A DNA stretch of 58,168 bases from DASVXQ01 sp046727955 (GTDB lineage: Bacteria; Actinomycetota; CALGFH01). The DNA is taken from contig JBKPDO010000007.1 in assembly GCA_046727955.1 (NCBI GenBank), positions 1 to 58,168 on the forward strand. Direction: 5' to 3'. Made by a program: the position numbers and the translations under genes. The notes under the pieces were generated by a model. That model was not told the origin of the DNA. It ran no database searches and saw nothing but the letters and a program-made list of their open reading frames with translations. Below are positions 43,515 to 51,805 of this stretch, in pieces (within the stretch, counting starts at the first letter, position 1; the number at the start of each line of letters is the position of its first letter).

Positions 43515-46500
43515 ATGCTGAACGGACCCAGCGGCGACGCCGCCCCACGTGACCCGCGGCCAGACCCCGCGCCGGTAGTGCTGCCCGACGGGCCGCCCGC
43601 CACGATCGCCGCCCAGCTGCCGGAGGGCAACTTGGTGGTGCTCGGCGGACCTGGCAGCGGCAAGACGGCCCTGCTCGAGGCGGCGATGCACGTCGTCCTG
43701 GCGCGTCCCGGGGGTGCCGCGCTGCTGGTCACCTCGAGCCGGCAGGCGGCGGTGGCCTCTTCGGAGCGGCTGCTCGCCCAGCTCGAGCGGGCGGCCGGCG
43801 GGTCGCTCGCCTGCGTGACCTGGCACGCGTTCGCCCGGGGCCTGGTGACCAGTCACGCCGACCTGCTGCCCTACCGCGGCGAGCCGCGTCCGCTCAGCGG
43901 TCCGGAGCAGTGGTCCCTCGTGCGTGAGCTGCTGCTCCACGACCCGCCCGTGGTGCGGTGGGAAGAGCTCGAGCCCCTGGTCAGCACGCGGGCGTTCACC
44001 GATGAGCTGGCCGAGTTCGTCCTCGCCTGCCAGCGACGCCTGGTCAGCCCCGAGGACCTCGAGGAGCGGGCTCGGGCCGGCCACCGTCCCGCCTGGGTCA
44101 AGGCGGCCGCCTTCCTTGCCCACTACCTTGGCCATCTGCTCCTGGCCGACCTGGTGGACCAGGCCGGCATGGTGGTCCAGGCCGGCGACCTGCTCGAGGA
44201 CCATCCCGACGTCCTGGCCGCAACCGCCGCCCAGGTGGGCACCATCCTGGTGGACGAGGCGCAGGAGCTCGACCCGGCCCAGCTCCGGCTTCTGCACCTT
44301 CTTGTCGGCAGCGGCGCGCGGGCGGTCCTGGCCGGCGATCCGGCCGGCACCACCGACGCCTTCCGCGGGGCCACGCCTGGGGCACTGCCAGCCCTCGCGG
44401 CCGGTCTCGGCGCCCGGACCGTGCTGCTCGAGCGGAGCCGCCGCCTCGGGGGACCCGGCCTGGACGCCGTCCGCCGGCTCCAGGCGTCCGGGCCCGATCC
44501 GGCGGCTCCGTTGCACGGCGGCGGCGTCACCAGTGTCGAGGCGACCGGCTTCCCCGGGCTGGCCGAGGAGGCTGACGCGATCGCGCGGCTGCTCCAGATC
44601 GCCCACCGGCGCGACGGGGTGGCGTATGGGCGCATGGCGGTGCTGGTGCCGACGCCGCGCCGGCTGGCCGGACCGATCCGACGGGCGCTGGAGCGCTACG
44701 GCGTCCCGTACCGCCTCGCCGCCGGCGAGCGGCAGCTCCTCGCCGAGCCGATCGTGCGTCACCTGCTCGACCTGTTCCGGCTGGCGCTGGACTCCAGTCG
44801 CGCCGACGAGCTGCTGCCCTCGCTGCTGACCTCCCCTCTGGGCGGTCTGGACCCGCACGAGCTGCGGGCGCTGCGCCGCGCCGCTGTGCTCGCCGACCGG
44901 CCGCTCGCCGAGCACGTCGCGGCGCCCGCGGACGAGCTGGGCGTCGAGCCGCCGGTCGCCGCGGGGGTCACGGCCCTGCGGGACCTGCTGGAACGCGCGA
45001 GGCACTGGACGACCGAGCTCGAGGCCGACCGCTGCTTCTGGGAGGTCTGGCGCCACGCTCCCGTCTTCGGCGAGCTGGTACGGCGCGCCGAGGCCGACCC
45101 CTCGGACGGCGGCGTCGCGCGACAGCTCGACGCCCTCACCGCCTTCTCCCGGGCGCTGGGGCTGTTCGTCGACGGCCGCCCCACCGCCACCATGCGGACC
45201 TACCTCGACGTGGTCGAGCGCGCCAACTTCGTGAGCGACCCCTGGCTGCCACCGTCGCGGGCGAGGATGGACGCGGTCGACCTCCTCTCCGTCTACGCCG
45301 CCAAGGGCCGGGAGTTCGACCTCGTGGTGGTGGCCGGGTGCCTGGAGGGCACTCTGCCGCGCACCGCCTGGGTCGAGGGCGTCTTCGAGGCCTGGCGGCT
45401 GGATGGCGATCTCGACCCGGTGGCGCGCAGCCGTGCGGTGGTCGGGTCTGAGCGCCGCCGCTTCATCCTGGCGATCAGTCGCGCCAGGGACCGGGTGGTG
45501 CTCACCGCGTCCAAGGTCGACGGGCGCGGTGAGCCCTCGCGCTTCCTCTCCGAGATCGGCCTCGACCCGTCGGGCGAGCCCCTGCCGGCCGACCGGAGCC
45601 CGCTCGGCACCCTCGAGGCCGCCGGCGCGCTGCGCCGCTACGCCGCCGACCCAGGGCGATCCGCGGCCGAGCGCCTGGCCGCCGTCGCCACCCTGGCCGC
45701 CATGCCCGGCGTCCAGCCGGCCAGCTGGTGGTGGCGGCGCGACTGGACGGTCGACCCGGAGCCGATCGCGCTCGACGGGCGCCTGCGCACCTCGTACTCG
45801 CGGCTCGGCACCTACGAGGACTGCCATCTGCGCTATTTCTATTCGAGCGTGGCCGGCCTCGACGACCGCACCTCCTACCAGATGGCCTTCGGCAAGCTGA
45901 TGCACACGATCTTCGAGCTTGCCGCCAAGGGAGAGATCGCCGACGAGCCAACCGCGCTCAAGACCGCCTACCGTGAGCGCTTCGACCCGTCCTGGTACCC
46001 CTCCCGCGCGGTCGCCCATCAATACTGGCGCGACGGCATGGCCATGCTGGAGCTGTGGCACCACGGGGAGGCCGATGCGGCCCGGCGCGCGCTGCGCTTC
46101 GAGGTCGCCTTCGAGATGGAGGTCGCGGGCCACCTGGTGCGGGGCCGCATCGACCGGGTCGACGCGGCCGACGACGGCGTCGTGCTGATCGATTACAAGA
46201 CCGCGCGGAGCCCGGCCACCGAGGAGGAGGCGCGTCGCTCGCTGCAGCTCGCCATCTACTACCTGGCCGCCACACGGGACCCGGAGCTGACCGCCCTCGG
46301 AGTCCCGGTCGAGATGCAGCTCGTCTACCCCGCGCAGGCCAGGGGGGGTCGCTTCACCCGGGTGAGCCAGCGCCCGGCTCCCGACCACGCGAGCCTGGTG
46401 GAGCGGCGTCTGGTCCCGCTGCTCGAGGGTGCCGCGGCCGAGGCGTTCGACCCCAATCCGCACGCGGACTGCCGGTTCTGCGCCTTCAAGCCGATCTGCC

Positions 46501-46568
46501 CCATGTGGCCGCAGGGTGAGGACTTCCTCGCCCCGGTGGCGACCGTATCCCGGGGCGTGACCCCATGA
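43515..46568 (+). CDS. adnA: AdnA-like subunit of a heterodimeric helicase-nuclease
   Basis: A 1017-residue UvrD/RecB-like protein. Walker A is GGPGSGKTALLEAA (residues ~44-57), Walker B TILVDEAQELDP, a later helicase motif SVYAAKGREFDLVVV. The C-terminal nuclease is PD-(D/E)xK type (VRGRIDRVD, VVLIDYKTA), framed by Cys residues for an Fe-S cluster (TYEDCHLRYFY and DCRFCAFKPICP). AdnA-AdnB of mycobacteria resect double-strand breaks; both subunits carry a motor and a nuclease. It overlaps the partner by ATGA. Length fits AdnA (~1,045). The assignment A versus B rests on gene order and length. Confidence 0.9.
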   Translation: MLNGPSGDAAPRDPRPDPAPVVLPDGPPATIAAQLPEGNLVVLGGPGSGKTALLEAAMHVVLARPGGAALLVTSSRQAAVASSERLLAQLERAAGGSLACVTWHAFARGLVTSHADLLPYRGEPRPLSGPEQWSLVRELLLHDPPVVRWEELEPLVSTRAFTDELAEFVLACQRRLVSPEDLEERARAGHRPAWVKAAAFLAHYLGHLLLADLVDQAGMVVQAGDLLEDHPDVLAATAAQVGTILVDEAQELDPAQLRLLHLLVGSGARAVLAGDPAGTTDAFRGATPGALPALAAGLGARTVLLERSRRLGGPGLDAVRRLQASGPDPAAPLHGGGVTSVEATGFPGLAEEADAIARLLQIAHRRDGVAYGRMAVLVPTPRRLAGPIRRALERYGVPYRLAAGERQLLAEPIVRHLLDLFRLALDSSRADELLPSLLTSPLGGLDPHELRALRRAAVLADRPLAEHVAAPADELGVEPPVAAGVTALRDLLERARHWTTELEADRCFWEVWRHAPVFGELVRRAEADPSDGGVARQLDALTAFSRALGLFVDGRPTATMRTYLDVVERANFVSDPWLPPSRARMDAVDLLSVYAAKGREFDLVVVAGCLEGTLPRTAWVEGVFEAWRLDGDLDPVARSRAVVGSERRRFILAISRARDRVVLTASKVDGRGEPSRFLSEIGLDPSGEPLPADRSPLGTLEAAGALRRYAADPGRSAAERLAAVATLAAMPGVQPASWWWRRDWTVDPEPIALDGRLRTSYSRLGTYEDCHLRYFYSSVAGLDDRTSYQMAFGKLMHTIFELAAKGEIADEPTALKTAYRERFDPSWYPSRAVAHQYWRDGMAMLELWHHGEADAARRALRFEVAFEMEVAGHLVRGRIDRVDAADDGVVLIDYKTARSPATEEEARRSLQLAIYYLAATRDPELTALGVPVEMQLVYPAQARGGRFTRVSQRPAPDHASLVERRLVPLLEGAAAEAFDPNPHADCRFCAFKPICPMWPQGEDFLAPVATVSRGVTP

Positions 46569-49500
46569 CCCAGGAGGGTGCCATCGGCACGCCCGTCACC
46601 CATCCGGCCAGCCCGAGCATCCGTGCCGCGCTCAAGGGCAGCGACCCGACGCCCGAGCAGTGGGCGGCGATCACCGCTCCGATCGGGCCGGTGCACATCA
46701 TCGCCGGCGCGGGCTCCGGTAAGACCGCGGTGATGGCCGCCCGCATCGTCCACCTGGTCGAGCGACTCGGCGTGGCGCCGTCGTCGGTGCTCGCGCTCAC
46801 CTTCACCAACAAGGCCGCCGCCGAGCTGGAGGAGCGGATCCGCGACGCCCTCGCCGCCTGGGCCGGGGCGCCAGCGCGGGCCGGTGGCAATGGCTCCGGC
46901 GGGGCGGGGGCGGCCCTCCAGCCCGACCCCGGTCCTGGCGACGGCGAATCCGGGCAGGTGACCGTGAACACCTATCACGCCTTCGCCGCCGACCTGGTCA
47001 AGGCGTACGGCGTGCGGGTGGGCATCGAGCCGGACGCCGACCTGCTGAGCGAGGCGCAGCAGTACCAGATTCTACTGGGGATCCTGGACGGCGAGCGCTT
47101 CGACCACCTGCACGTCCGCACCGCCGGGGCCATCATCCGCAAGACGCTCGACCTCGTCGCCGCCTGCGCCGACCACCTGGTCGTGCCCGGCGAGGTCGCC
47201 GCGCACGCACGGGGGCTGCTGGAGCGCGCGGAGGCCGGCGAGCGCATGCCGGACTGGCAGGTGCAGGCGGCCCGCGAACGCATCGAGCTCACCCGACTGG
47301 TGGAGCGTTATGCGGAAGAGAAGCGGCGCCGCGGCCGCATCGACTTCGGCGACCAGGTCGCCAAGGCATTCGAGCTGGTCTCCAGGCACACCGACCTGAC
47401 CGAGGCGCTGCGCGCCCGCTACCCCCACGTGCTGCTGGACGAATACCAGGACACCAACATCGCCCAGCGCCGCCTGATACAGCTCCTCTGCCCGCCTGGC
47501 TCGTCGATCATGGCGGTCGGCGACGCCCGCCAGGCGATCTACGCGTTCCGTGGCGCGACCATGTACAACCTGCTGTCGTTCCGAGAGCACTTCCCCTGCG
47601 AGGGCGGCCGCGGCGCGCCAGAGCCACTGTCACTGTCGGTCAACTTCCGCTCCGGCCGTCGCATCCTCGAGCTGGCCAACTCCGTGATCGAGACCATTCC
47701 GGGGGAGCGGCGCGGCGGCCTGCCGCTGGTGCCACGGGAGGGCGCGGGCGAGGGTGCCGTGCGTGCCGGGCTGCTCACCGACCAGCTCGCCGAGGCCGAC
47801 TTCGTTGCCGGCCAGGTGGTGCGGGCTCATGAGCAGGGACTGCCCGACGGCAGCTATCCCGCGTGGCGGGACGTCGCGGTGCTGGTGCGGTCCAAGCGCC
47901 TGCTCGGCCCGCTGCGCGAGGCACTCGAGCGCCGCGACGTCCCCGTCGAGGTGGTGGGCCTGTCGGGTCTGCTCGAGACCCCGGAGATCGTGGACCTGAT
48001 CTCGGTGCTCCGGGTGATCGAGGACCCGGGCCACAACGTCGCGCTGACCAGGCTCCTGCTCGGGCCGCGCTGGCGCATCGGCTACCGCCATCTGGTGCGG
48101 CTCGCACGCTGGGCCTCCAGGCACAACTGGGGCCTGAAGGACGTGCTGCCGGGCGAGGACCCCGACCCTGGGAACGTGTCGTTCGCCCTGTCCGAGGCGC
48201 TCGACCACCTGGACGAGGTGGAAGGGCTCGACGACGAGGCGCGCCGGCGGCTGACCGCGTTCCGGAGCGAGCTGCGCGGCCTCCGCAGGCACGCCGACGC
48301 GCCTCTGCTCGACCTGGTCCAGACCGTGCTCGAGCGCACCGGCACGTGGGCCGAGCTGGAGGCGAGCGCCGATCGCCGGGCGGCCTCCGCGCGTCAGAAC
48401 CTGGCGACCTTCCTCGACAGGGTGGCGGCCTTCGCGCCGGTGGAGGGCGCCCCGTCGCTGCGCGCCTTCCTCACCTACCTCGACGCGGTCGAGGACGCCG
48501 CCGAGCCGGTCGAGGCCACCCAGCCAGCGCCGGCCGACTCGGTCAAGCTGATGACCGTCCACATGGCCAAGGGCCTCGAGTTCCCAGTGGTGGTGGTCGC
48601 CGGTCTGTCAGCCGGGACGGCCAGGGACGGCACCCCCAAGCACGGCATCTTCCCCGACGCCCGCATCGCCGATCCGCGCCGGGCCCAGGGCTTTCCCTAC
48701 GAGCTGCGCGAGGACGCGGCACACCTTCCCCGCTTCGACGGCAACGCACGCGCCTTCAAGACACGACTCGAGGAGCGCGCCCTCGAGGACGAGCGTCGCC
48801 TGCTCTACGTCGCGGTCACGCGCGCCAAGCAACTCCTCGTCCTGACCGCCGCCTGGTGGTACCGGGGCTCGGAGAAGAGCCCGAAGGGTCCGGGCCCGTT
48901 CTGGCGGGAGGCCGCGGAGCACCCGGCGGTCGACGTCGTGACCCGCGCCGACGAGCCGCCCTCGAGCCCGCTCGCCGAGGCGCTGCGCGCCAGGATCCGC
49001 TGGCCGCCTCCTCCGCGCCGGCCGGAGGAGCTCGCCGACCCGCTCTTCCCCGACGGGGTTGCGACCGCGGTCGAGCGCGCTCGCCTCGACCCGTCCACGG
49101 TGGCCGCGCTGGTCCCGGCGGCCGAGACCGACGCCTTCGACACCGCGCTCGCCGCCTACCGCCACCTGGTCGAGCGGGCCGGTTACGAGCACGCCACCCC
49201 CACCCCCTCCCCGCCCCGCGTCCTCTCGGTCACCCAGGTGCTCGTCTATGCCCGCTGCCCGCGGGACTTCTACTGGAAGGTGGTCCGACCGCTGCCGGCA
49301 CCGCCGCCGCGGGCCGCGGCACGGCTCGGCACGGTCGTCCACCGGCTGCTGGAGCGGCGCGCCCGCGGACTGCCCGACCTGGTCGACCTCGACGGGCTCG
49401 GCGCTGACAGGCCGGCCAGGGTGGCCGAGCCCAGCCTGGTCGAGCGGGCCGTGCGCAACTTCGAGGCAACGCCGTACGCGCAGCTCTCCCCGCCAGAGGC

Positions 49501-49918
49501 CGAGGTCGGGGTAGTCCTGCGGGTAGGGCCCTGGGCGGTCCGGGGACGGATCGACGCGATCTTCCGCACCGACGCCGGCGTCGAGCTGGTCGACTGGAAG
49601 ACCGGCAGGCGGGCCGATCCGAATCCGCTAGGCCTCGACCAGCTCGGCATCTACGCGCTCGCCCTGCGGGAGCTGGGCCAGCTCCCCGGCGGGGGCTGCG
49701 TCGCCTCGTACTGCTATCTCGGCGGCGAGGCGCCCCAGACCGACCCGTACGACTGGGGGCCCGAGGAGCTCGACCACCAGCGAGCGCTGCTCGAGGCGAC
49801 CCTCGCCGCGCTCGAGAACGGCGAGTTCGACCGCCGCTGTGGGCTTCCGACCTGCGACTACTGCAGCCGCGTCTCGTCAGCCCAACGCGAGGAACCCGGC
49901 AGCGGCAGCGGAGGCTGA
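46565..49918 (+). CDS. adnB: AdnB-like subunit of a heterodimeric helicase-nuclease
   Basis: A 1117-residue superfamily 1 helicase with full UvrD motifs: Q-like PTPEQWAAI, Walker A GAGSGKTAVMAARI, Ia TFTNKAAAELEERI, Walker B VLLDEYQDTNIAQ, motif III VGDARQAIYAFRGA, IV-VI (MTVHMAKGLEFPVVVV, ALEDERRLLYVAVTRAK). The C-terminal nuclease has VRGRIDAIF and VELVDWKTG, with Fe-S Cys in YARCPRDFYW and CGLPTCDYC. It forms a complex with AdnA for end resection before recombination. ATG overlaps the adnA stop, as expected for equal synthesis. Confidence 0.92.
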   Translation: MTQEGAIGTPVTHPASPSIRAALKGSDPTPEQWAAITAPIGPVHIIAGAGSGKTAVMAARIVHLVERLGVAPSSVLALTFTNKAAAELEERIRDALAAWAGAPARAGGNGSGGAGAALQPDPGPGDGESGQVTVNTYHAFAADLVKAYGVRVGIEPDADLLSEAQQYQILLGILDGERFDHLHVRTAGAIIRKTLDLVAACADHLVVPGEVAAHARGLLERAEAGERMPDWQVQAARERIELTRLVERYAEEKRRRGRIDFGDQVAKAFELVSRHTDLTEALRARYPHVLLDEYQDTNIAQRRLIQLLCPPGSSIMAVGDARQAIYAFRGATMYNLLSFREHFPCEGGRGAPEPLSLSVNFRSGRRILELANSVIETIPGERRGGLPLVPREGAGEGAVRAGLLTDQLAEADFVAGQVVRAHEQGLPDGSYPAWRDVAVLVRSKRLLGPLREALERRDVPVEVVGLSGLLETPEIVDLISVLRVIEDPGHNVALTRLLLGPRWRIGYRHLVRLARWASRHNWGLKDVLPGEDPDPGNVSFALSEALDHLDEVEGLDDEARRRLTAFRSELRGLRRHADAPLLDLVQTVLERTGTWAELEASADRRAASARQNLATFLDRVAAFAPVEGAPSLRAFLTYLDAVEDAAEPVEATQPAPADSVKLMTVHMAKGLEFPVVVVAGLSAGTARDGTPKHGIFPDARIADPRRAQGFPYELREDAAHLPRFDGNARAFKTRLEERALEDERRLLYVAVTRAKQLLVLTAAWWYRGSEKSPKGPGPFWREAAEHPAVDVVTRADEPPSSPLAEALRARIRWPPPPRRPEELADPLFPDGVATAVERARLDPSTVAALVPAAETDAFDTALAAYRHLVERAGYEHATPTPSPPRVLSVTQVLVYARCPRDFYWKVVRPLPAPPPRAAARLGTVVHRLLERRARGLPDLVDLDGLGADRPARVAEPSLVERAVRNFEATPYAQLSPPEAEVGVVLRVGPWAVRGRIDAIFRTDAGVELVDWKTGRRADPNPLGLDQLGIYALALRELGQLPGGGCVASYCYLGGEAPQTDPYDWGPEELDHQRALLEATLAALENGEFDRRCGLPTCDYCSRVSSAQREEPGSGSGG

Positions 49919-50117
49919 GGCTCCGCGGGTCAGGTCGTCACCTGGTCCGCGGCTCAGGCGGCTCAGGCGGACGCCGGGGTGCTCTGCACCCGGATGCCGC
50001 GGCCGGTGCCGTGCGTCACCTCGAGCCGGTGCCGCTGAGCACAGCCGCGGCACTCGACGTGACAGCGCGCCCTTGGCACGGTAGGGAGGGGCATCCCGAG
50101 AAAAAAGGAGCGGTTCC

Positions 50118-50885
50118 ATGACTCGACCGTTGCTCACCGGTGTGGCCGTGGCTCTGGTGACGCTGTTCGACGACGACGGCGAGGTCGACGCCAAGGCGAC
50201 CGCTGCGCATGCCGCAACCCTGGTCGAGCTGGGCGTGCGGGCGGTGGTGGTGGCCGGCTCGACCGGGGAGGCAGCCACCCTGACCGACGCCGAGCGCACC
50301 GCGCTGCTCACCGAGGTCCGCCGAGCGGTGCCCTCCGGGACCCCAGTGCTGGCCGGCACCGGCGCCCCGTCGCGGCGGCAGGCGGCCGCCCTGACGCACG
50401 CGGCGGTCGATCACGGTGCCGATGGGCTGCTGGTCTTGTCGCCGCCCGGCGCCGGCGACCTTCAGGGTTACTACGAAGCGGTTGCGGCCGCGGCCGGAAC
50501 GACGCCAGTGCTGGCCTACCACTACCCGCAGACCTCGCCGCCGGGCATCGCGGTCGAGCTGCTACCAGAGCTGCCCGTGCAGGGCGTCAAGGATTCCAGC
50601 GGCGACCCCGACCGGCTGCTGGCCGAGCTGACCGGCTACGACGGCTGGCTCTACGTCGGCTCCTCGGCGCTGCTGGCGCTCGCCGGGCCACTTGGCTGTC
50701 ATGGAGCTATTCTCGCGCTCGCGAATGCGGAGCCCACCAGGTGCATCGCGGCCTTCGCCGGCGACACCGATGCTCAGCTCGCGCTCGCCGAGGCGCACAT
50801 GGCCGCGCGGCGGAACTTCCCTCACGGCTTGAAGGCGCTTGTAGCTGACCGGTTCGGCACCTCCCGCGCCGCCCGGCTTGGCTGA
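50118..50885 (+). CDS. Dihydrodipicolinate synthase-like aldolase (DapA/NAL family)
   Basis: A 255-residue TIM-barrel aldolase. GSTGEAATLTDAER is the family substrate-binding loop, YHYPQTSPPGIA holds the catalytic Tyr, and VQGVKDSSGD contains the Schiff-base Lys. It is ~35-40 residues shorter than typical DapA (~292), lacking most of the C-terminal helices, and TxxS/Y details differ, so a biosynthetic DapA role is not certain; other members use pyruvate or related keto acids in sugar breakdown. ATG 50118 follows AAAAAAGGAG. It is separated from adnB by 199 bp and likely has its own promoter. Confidence 0.87.
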   Translation: MTRPLLTGVAVALVTLFDDDGEVDAKATAAHAATLVELGVRAVVVAGSTGEAATLTDAERTALLTEVRRAVPSGTPVLAGTGAPSRRQAAALTHAAVDHGADGLLVLSPPGAGDLQGYYEAVAAAAGTTPVLAYHYPQTSPPGIAVELLPELPVQGVKDSSGDPDRLLAELTGYDGWLYVGSSALLALAGPLGCHGAILALANAEPTRCIAAFAGDTDAQLALAEAHMAARRNFPHGLKALVADRFGTSRAARLG

Positions 50886-50920
50886 AGCCAGATCGCAGCG
50901 GGGCGGGACTGGACCTGGGT

Positions 50921-50949
50921 TTGCCTGGTCGGGGTGGCACCGATAAGCT
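50921..50949 (+). promoter_or_regulatory. Candidate suf operon promoter
   Basis: TTGCCT (50921-50926), 17 bp, TAAGCT (50944-50949) matches the TANNNT actinobacterial -10 pattern. Predicted start ~50956, directly at the palindrome that follows. Confidence 0.5.
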
Positions 50950-50956
50950 ATCGCAA

Positions 50957-50974
50957 GGAAACATCTATGTTTCC
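50957..50974 (+). promoter_or_regulatory. Perfect palindrome, candidate SufR operator
   Basis: ggaaacat-ct-atgtttcc is a perfect 8-bp inverted repeat with a 2-bp spacer, in otherwise GC-rich DNA, 49 bp before the sufR ATG and overlapping the predicted transcription start. SufR is a known Fe-S repressor of its own operon. Confidence 0.65.
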
Positions 50975-51022
50975 AAAATCGTCCCCGTGGATATCAAGCG
51001 AGGGAGCAGGGGAGGAGCAGTC

Positions 51023-51805
51023 ATGTCGATGGCCGAGCGTACCGGCGGCACGCGCGAGCGCATTCTCGTGCTGCTGCGCCGCCGCGGGCGCCTGTCAGCT
51101 CCCCAACTCGCCGACCTGCTCGGCTTCTCGACGCCGGTGGGGGTGCGGCGCCACCTCGCGCTGCTCGAGCGCGACGGCCTGGTGACGGCCGGGGTCGAGA
51201 AGCCCAAGCGGGGCCGGCCGACGGCGGTCTACCGGCTCACCGACGCGGGCCTGGAGACGTTCCCGCGTCACTACGACGAGATGGCGCTCGAGGCGCTCGC
51301 CTTCGTCAAGCGGCACGACGCCTCGCTGCTGTCGCAGTTTCTCGCCTGGCGCAACGAGCGGCTGGCGGACAGCTACGCCGAGCGCGTGGACGGGGCTACC
51401 CTGGCCGAGCGCGCCGAGGCGTTGGCCGACGTCCTGAGCGAGCAGGGTTTCATGGCTGAGGTCGAGGCCGCCCCCGGAGGGCTGCGCCTCTGCCAGCACA
51501 ACTGCACGGTCGAGCACCTCGCCAGCGAGCTGCCCGACCTGTGCGAGTCGGAGGCTAGGCTGTTCGAGCGCCTGCTCGGCAGTCCGGTCGAGCGGGAGGC
51601 CACGATCGTGCAGGGTGACGTCCGCTGTGTCACGCACGTCCAGATGGATGGGATGGACGGGCGCGGTAGGGACTCCATCCGCGGTGGGGATTCCATCCGC
51701 GGCGGGGACACCTTGCGCGGCAAGGATTCGAGCAGCAGGGAGACACGCAGCAAACGCCGGTCCACCCCGTCCCCCACGCACACGTCAGCAAGGAGCGAAG
51801 CCTGA
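51023..51805 (+). CDS. sufR: SufR-type Fe-S-sensing transcriptional repressor
   Basis: A 260-residue regulator: winged HTH (residues ~8-75; GRLSAPQLADLLGFSTPVGVRRHLALLE), then a ligand region with the Cys set CQHNCTVEHLASELPDLC and DVRCVTHV typical of SufR for cluster binding. With the cluster present it represses the suf operon; loss of cluster relieves it. ATG 51023 has GGGGAGGAG upstream. The C-terminal ~45 residues after DVRCVTHVQ are an unusual hydrophilic tail with three six-residue repeats (DSIRGG, DSIRGG, DTLRGK). The stop overlaps the sufB ATG (TGATG). Confidence 0.94.
   Translation: MSMAERTGGTRERILVLLRRRGRLSAPQLADLLGFSTPVGVRRHLALLERDGLVTAGVEKPKRGRPTAVYRLTDAGLETFPRHYDEMALEALAFVKRHDASLLSQFLAWRNERLADSYAERVDGATLAERAEALADVLSEQGFMAEVEAAPGGLRLCQHNCTVEHLASELPDLCESEARLFERLLGSPVEREATIVQGDVRCVTHVQMDGMDGRGRDSIRGGDSIRGGDTLRGKDSSSRETRSKRRSTPSPTHTSARSEA
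51671..51724 (+). repeat. 18-bp tandem repeat in the sufR tail
   Basis: Three units, 51671-51688, 51689-51706 and 51707-51724, encode DSIRGG, DSIRGG and DTLRGK. The third contains ccttgcgcggcaagg, an inverted pair like the REP-type sequence at 6545-6560. Confidence 0.8.

Noticed and set aside
43347..46463. Open frame of >1,000 codons on the minus strand opposite adnA
   Set aside because: High-GC antisense frame without ribosome site or domain; adnA has clear helicase and nuclease motifs on the plus strand.
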